DNA from: Bacteroidaceae bacterium
GTDB lineage: Bacteria; Bacteroidota; Bacteroidia; Bacteroidales; Bacteroidaceae
Assembly: GCA_024401275.1 (NCBI GenBank)
Contig: JAKSLJ010000005.1
Span: 62,001 to 126,000, forward strand
Direction of reading: 5' to 3'
DNA: 64,000 nucleotides
Part shown: piece after piece, positions 61,371-64,000 of the stretch
How the letters are laid out: each line of letters begins with the position of its first letter
Numbering within the stretch: position 1 is the first letter of the stretch
Notes under the pieces: model-generated
Database searches by the model: none
Seen by the model: the letters and a program-made list of their open reading frames with translations, nothing else
What the model was told of the DNA's origin: nothing
Position numbers and translations under genes: made by a program

Positions 61371-61401
61371 CAAAAGTACGAATAAAAGAGTGAAACGCAA
61401 A
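61371..61401 (-). promoter_or_regulatory. Bacteroidota promoter for the ACT operon
   Basis: On the minus strand, TTTG (61401-61398), 19 bp, then TACTTTTG (61378-61371). Confidence 0.83.
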
Positions 61402-61473
61402 ATTAAAGATGATTTATTTTCATTTCATTCCCCTTTTTCATATCAGAATTCGGAAAATATGGCAATAAAAGCG

Positions 61474-61481
61474 TAACTTTG
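61474..61481 (+). promoter_or_regulatory. -7 promoter box for the EamA gene
   Basis: TAACTTTG followed by CAGCC, 40 bp upstream of the ATG. The -33 element is weak. Confidence 0.6.
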
Positions 61482-61521
61482 CAGCCAGATTGTTTTCAAA
61501 ACTCACAAAAACAAAACTACA

Positions 61522-62451
61522 ATGTGGCTAATTCTGGCATTCCTCTCAGCAGCACTTCTCGGCTGCTACGACACGGCGAAGAAACGCGCTCTGAACAACA
61601 ATTCCGTTGTCATGGTGCTCTTTCTGAACACGCTATTTTCCTCGCTCATCTTCCTTCCGTTCATATTGCTGTCTGCTTTTACAAATGTTCTTGACGGCAC
61701 GATCTTCTATGTTGCCGTAGACGGATGGGAGCAGCATAAGTATGTACTGATAAAGAGTTGTATCGTATTGAGTTCATGGCTATTAGGTTATTTTGCCATG
61801 AAACATCTGCCACTGACCATCGTAGGTCCGATAAACGCAACAAGACCGGTGATGGTGCTCATTGGCGCCTTCTTCATCTTCGGCGAACAGCTGAATCTGA
61901 TGCAATGGATTGGCGTTACCTTCGCCATCGTATCTTTCTTCCTGCTGAAACTCAGCGGACAGAAGGAAGGCATCGACTTCAAATACAACATCTGGATTTG
62001 GGCGGCAGTAATAGCCAGCATGCTCGGCGCTGTGAGCGGAATGTGGGACAAATATATCCTTGCGCCTTCAGAATCGGGCGGCGTTGGCTGTAACAGAATG
62101 CTCGTTCAGTCGTGGTTCAACATCTACCAATGCGCCATGATGGGCGTTGCGGCCTTGCTGCTAAACCGCACATCGGCAGACGGAAAGAAGATGCCAAGCA
62201 TGAAGTTTGAATGGCGCTGGTCGATTCTCATCGTAAGCTTGACGCTTAGCATAGCAGACTTCGCTTACTTCTACGCACTCAGTTTGCCGGAGGCCATGAT
62301 CAGCGTAGTTTCAATGATACGCCGAAGCAGTGTAATCGTCAGTTTCCTCTTTGGCGTTTGGCTGTTTCATGAGCGCAACATCAAGGCAAAGGCTTTCGAC
62401 CTCTTGCTTGTACTCATAGGTATGGTTTTCCTTTATCTCGGCAGCAAATAG
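61522..62451 (+). CDS. EamA/DMT family transporter
   Basis: 309 residues with about ten hydrophobic segments in two EamA-like halves (MWLILAFLSAALLGCYDTAK; LSSWLLGYFAMKHLPLTIVG then PINATRPVMVLIGAFFIFGE; second half IWAAVIASMLGAVSGMWDKY and IADFAYFYALSLPEAMISVV then SMIRRSSVIVSFLFGVWLFHE). Members export or import small metabolites; the substrate is unknown. Monocistronic, between a promoter and a terminator. Confidence 0.93.
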   Translation: MWLILAFLSAALLGCYDTAKKRALNNNSVVMVLFLNTLFSSLIFLPFILLSAFTNVLDGTIFYVAVDGWEQHKYVLIKSCIVLSSWLLGYFAMKHLPLTIVGPINATRPVMVLIGAFFIFGEQLNLMQWIGVTFAIVSFFLLKLSGQKEGIDFKYNIWIWAAVIASMLGAVSGMWDKYILAPSESGGVGCNRMLVQSWFNIYQCAMMGVAALLLNRTSADGKKMPSMKFEWRWSILIVSLTLSIADFAYFYALSLPEAMISVVSMIRRSSVIVSFLFGVWLFHERNIKAKAFDLLLVLIGMVFLYLGSK

Positions 62452-62468
62452 AAATCGTAGGGACAAAG

Positions 62469-62508
62469 AAAAAGCAGGGCGAAAGAATCATTCGCTCTGC
62501 TTTTTTCG
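62469..62508 (+). terminator. rho-independent terminator after the EamA gene
   Basis: AAAAAGCAGGGCGAA pairs with TTCGCTCTGCTTTTT (one G-U) around a 7-nt loop, ending in a T-run. Confidence 0.93.
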
Positions 62509-62526
62509 TATAGTTCAATTCTATCA

Positions 62527-62847
62527 TTAATTGATAACCACTGCCGTTCCAGACGCAGTAACCATCAGCATGCTATTGTTTGGGCCAATAGTCTCATAGT
62601 CAAGGTCAATGCCAACAATGGCATTAGCGCCCATCTGCTGTGCACGCTGCTGCATCTCAGACATGGCAGCATCCTTTGCCTCACGCAGGACCTTCTCATA
62701 GCTGCCGCTTCTACCTCCGAAAACATCACGGATGCCAGCAAAGAAATCCTTCACGAAATTTGCGCCAATAATAGTCTCGCCTGTTACGACACCGAGGTAA
62801 TTCACAATCTGATGACCTTCAATAGAGGGAGTTGTTGTAACAATCAT
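62527..62847 (-). CDS. YbjQ/UPF0145 family protein
   Basis: 106 residues: [60 protein letters not shown] and a closing [13 protein letters not shown]. These are the conserved blocks of UPF0145 (YbjQ, heavy-metal-binding-like fold, pentameric). Function is not established. The start at 62847 is fixed by the promoter box at 62892-62899, which overlaps the longer frame. Confidence 0.93.
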   Translation of the reverse strand: MIVTTTPSIEGHQIVNYLGVVTGETIIGANFVKDFFAGIRDVFGGRSGSYEKVLREAKDAAMSEMQQRAQQMGANAIVGIDLDYETIGPNNSMLMVTASGTAVVIN

Positions 62848-62891
62848 AATCTGTATGTCTTTTAATTTATTATTAATATCGTTTACGCTGG

Positions 62892-62921
62892 CAAAGGTAC
62901 AACATTTTATCAAAACGCAAA
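62892..62921 (-). promoter_or_regulatory. promoter for the ybjQ-like gene
   Basis: On the minus strand, TACCTTTG (62899-62892), with TTTG at 62921-62918, 18 bp upstream. Confidence 0.7.
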
Positions 62922-63043
62922 AAAAATCGGCTGTCGCTTAACAAAAATTATACATTATTATATATAAATAAGCTTCAGCAGATGGCAAAAAACTGCTTTT
63001 CGCTTGCATTATCACAACAAAAAGCAAAAAAAGAGAACAAAAA

Positions 63044-63075
63044 TTTGCGTATTTTGAGAAATAGTCATACCTTTG
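63044..63075 (+). promoter_or_regulatory. Bacteroidota promoter for rimP-nusA
   Basis: TTTG (63044-63047), 20 bp, then TACCTTTG (63068-63075) followed by CACTC. The leader is about 125 nt. Confidence 0.85.
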
Positions 63076-63088
63076 CACTCGTTCAGTG

Positions 63089-63122
63089 GAATGAGAGCTT
63101 CTCGAAAGAGAGGTTCTCATTC
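63089..63122 (+). promoter_or_regulatory. 15-bp GNRA-loop hairpin in the rimP-nusA leader
   Basis: GAATGAGAGCTTCTC and GAGAGGTTCTCATTC pair fully as RNA (two G-U pairs) around a GAAA tetraloop. It starts about 10 nt after the predicted transcription start. The G-U pairs and tetraloop favour a role as RNA. No U-run follows, so a simple terminator is less likely. Confidence 0.7.
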
Positions 63123-63204
63123 TTGATTTAATACATGTTTCGAGGATTCGAACTCTTGAAGAATCGGGCATAAACAGTAAATCCGTAAATTGAAAATTTA
63201 ATAG

Positions 63205-63669
63205 ATGATTCAGAAACAAACAGTAACAGACATCGTCAAGCAGTGGCTTGAGGAGACAGAGTATTTCCTTGTGGATGTTGAAATAAGCGCAGACAACCGT
63301 ATCGTTGTTGAAATAGACCATGCCGAAGGTGTGTGGATTGAAGACTGCGTAGAGCTTTCACGCTTCATCGAAGACCACTTCGACCGCGAAAAGGAAGACT
63401 TTGAACTTGAAGTAGGTTCTGCAGGTATTGGTCAGCCGTTCAAGGTCATTGAGCAGTATCACTGCCATATCGGCAAGGATGTAGAGGTACTCGCTGCCGA
63501 CGGCAAAAAGTATCGCGGAGTACTCAAGGAAGTCAATGACGGCAACTTCACCGTAACTTGCGAAGAAAAGGTTAAGCGCGAAGGCGAAAAGCGACCACAC
63601 ATGGAAGAAGTGGACTATCAGTTCAACATTGCAGAAGTAAAATACTGCAAGTATGACCTGAAGTTCTAA
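63205..63669 (+). CDS. rimP: ribosome maturation factor RimP
   Basis: 154 residues: an N-terminal domain (VKQWLEETEYFLVDVEISAD, then NRIVVEIDHAEGVWIEDCVE, FELEVGSAGIGQPF) and a C-terminal SH3-like barrel (CHIGKDVEVLAADGKKYRGV). RimP assists 30S subunit assembly. The usual gene order rimP-nusA is kept. The start follows a repeat-like AAATCCGTAAATTG string. Confidence 0.94.
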   Translation: MIQKQTVTDIVKQWLEETEYFLVDVEISADNRIVVEIDHAEGVWIEDCVELSRFIEDHFDREKEDFELEVGSAGIGQPFKVIEQYHCHIGKDVEVLAADGKKYRGVLKEVNDGNFTVTCEEKVKREGEKRPHMEEVDYQFNIAEVKYCKYDLKF

Positions 63670-63730
63670 AAACAGCTAATAAAATAATAATAACTATAGA
63701 CCTTTATCCCCAATTAGCAAAACTAATATA

Positions 63731-63768
63731 AGGTCCTCTCCCATAAGGGGGAGAGTTAGAGGGGGGCT
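63731..63768 (+). repeat. GC-rich palindrome family 1, copy at the nusA start
   Basis: AGGTCCTCTCCCATAAGGGG then GAGAGTTAGAGGGGGGCT. It ends 3 bp before the nusA ATG, as the recG copy does, so its G-run takes the ribosome-binding position. Confidence 0.88.
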
Positions 63769-63771
63769 AAT

Positions 63772-64000
63772 ATGGCAAAGAAAACCGACAATGTTGTCTC
63801 TATGGTGGACACTTTCAAGGAGTTCAAAGAGACCAAGAACATCGACCGCACAACTCTCATGAGTGTGCTCGAGGACAGTTTCCGTAATGTTATTCAGCGC
63901 ATCTACGGCTCTGATGAAAACTTCAAGGTAATCGTAAACCCAGACAAGGGTGACTTCGAAATCTACCGCACTCGCGTTGCTGTCGAGAACGGCATGGTAG
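63772..64000 (+). CDS. nusA: transcription termination/antitermination factor NusA, N-terminal fragment
   Basis: The first 76 codons (MAKKTDNVVSMVDTFKEFKE, then TKNIDRTTLMSVLEDSFRNV, IQRIYGSDENFKVIVNPDKG) match the NusA N-terminal RNA-polymerase-binding domain. NusA binds RNA polymerase and modulates pausing, termination and antitermination. It continues beyond the window. It follows rimP by 102 bp, most of which is spacer plus the GC-rich palindrome. Confidence 0.95.
   Translation, partial: MAKKTDNVVSMVDTFKEFKETKNIDRTTLMSVLEDSFRNVIQRIYGSDENFKVIVNPDKGDFEIYRTRVAVENGMV

Overview
The window looks like a chromosomal segment of a Bacteroidota genome, most likely Prevotella or a close relative. 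The evidence is the promoter type (TTTG, about 20 bp, then TAnnTTTG, often followed by CA), the gene families (GldE-like CNNM/CBS protein, Bacteroidales-type DAHP synthase fused to chorismate mutase, OmpA, PUL-type GH26 and GH28 enzymes) and the near absence of clear Shine-Dalgarno sequences. There is no rRNA, prophage, intact insertion sequence or CRISPR array. Two tRNA genes are present: initiator Met and Leu(CAA).

Layout. 0-2.6 kb: a cut-off exported protein, then a small ABC exporter with its GntR regulator. 2.9-9.5 kb: a CapA-like lipoprotein, then, convergent to it, a GH28 pectinase, the Mrp/ApbC Fe-S carrier, a LysM glucosaminidase and a fatty-acid CoA ligase. 9.5-14.7 kb, plus strand: radA, an NMT1-like membrane-anchored binding protein, a large helical repeat protein and an inositol-phosphatase family gene. 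14.8-26.7 kb, minus strand: a GH26 mannanase, then a long housekeeping run read from high to low coordinate (GHL10 hydrolase, rsmA, ispE, dnaB, coaX, an outer-membrane barrel, lptC, a CNNM/CBS protein, recG). 27.2-40.3 kb: a secreted protein with a duplicated domain, alaS, a MerR regulator, dacB, ispF, ompA, and a phenylalanine/tyrosine operon (pheA, aminotransferase, aroF-chorismate mutase, tyrA, EEP nuclease). 40.5-48.1 kb: tRNA-fMet, manC, tRNA-Leu, an amidase, trkH, yjbQ, ligA and folC. 49-54 kb, plus strand: a tubulin-like GTPase with a GYF-type tail, a zinc-ribbon membrane protein and a secreted NTF2-like protein, which form a small operon of unknown function. 54-64 kb: an Upf1/SMUBP2-type helicase, thrS, a nitrilase-family enzyme, a thioesterase, an ACT protein, an EamA transporter, a YbjQ protein, and the start of the rimP-nusA operon.

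The most unusual material is non-coding. (1) Four intergenic arrays keep an exact 22-bp period while the units diverge around short palindromic cores (TTTCTTATAAGAAA or CCTAAGG). A fifth 22-bp array lies in the thrS leader. (2) A GC-rich palindrome family (CCCCCT...CTCCCCCACAAGGGGGAG) sits at gene junctions and also in frame inside folC, the zinc-ribbon gene and, twice as a 128-bp form, the helicase gene. This resembles the Rickettsia palindromic elements. (3) A second palindrome family (GTAGGGCGAGGATTTCCGAGCC and its complement) occurs four times between genes. (4) Two large twin hairpins lie at 4.07-4.29 kb, and a convergent TTGTCAT array around an AT palindrome lies at 59.3-59.5 kb. (5) There are candidate RNA leaders upstream of pheA (three-arm attenuator-like), thrS and rimP-nusA.

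All assignments come from reading the sequence. No database search or folding program was run.
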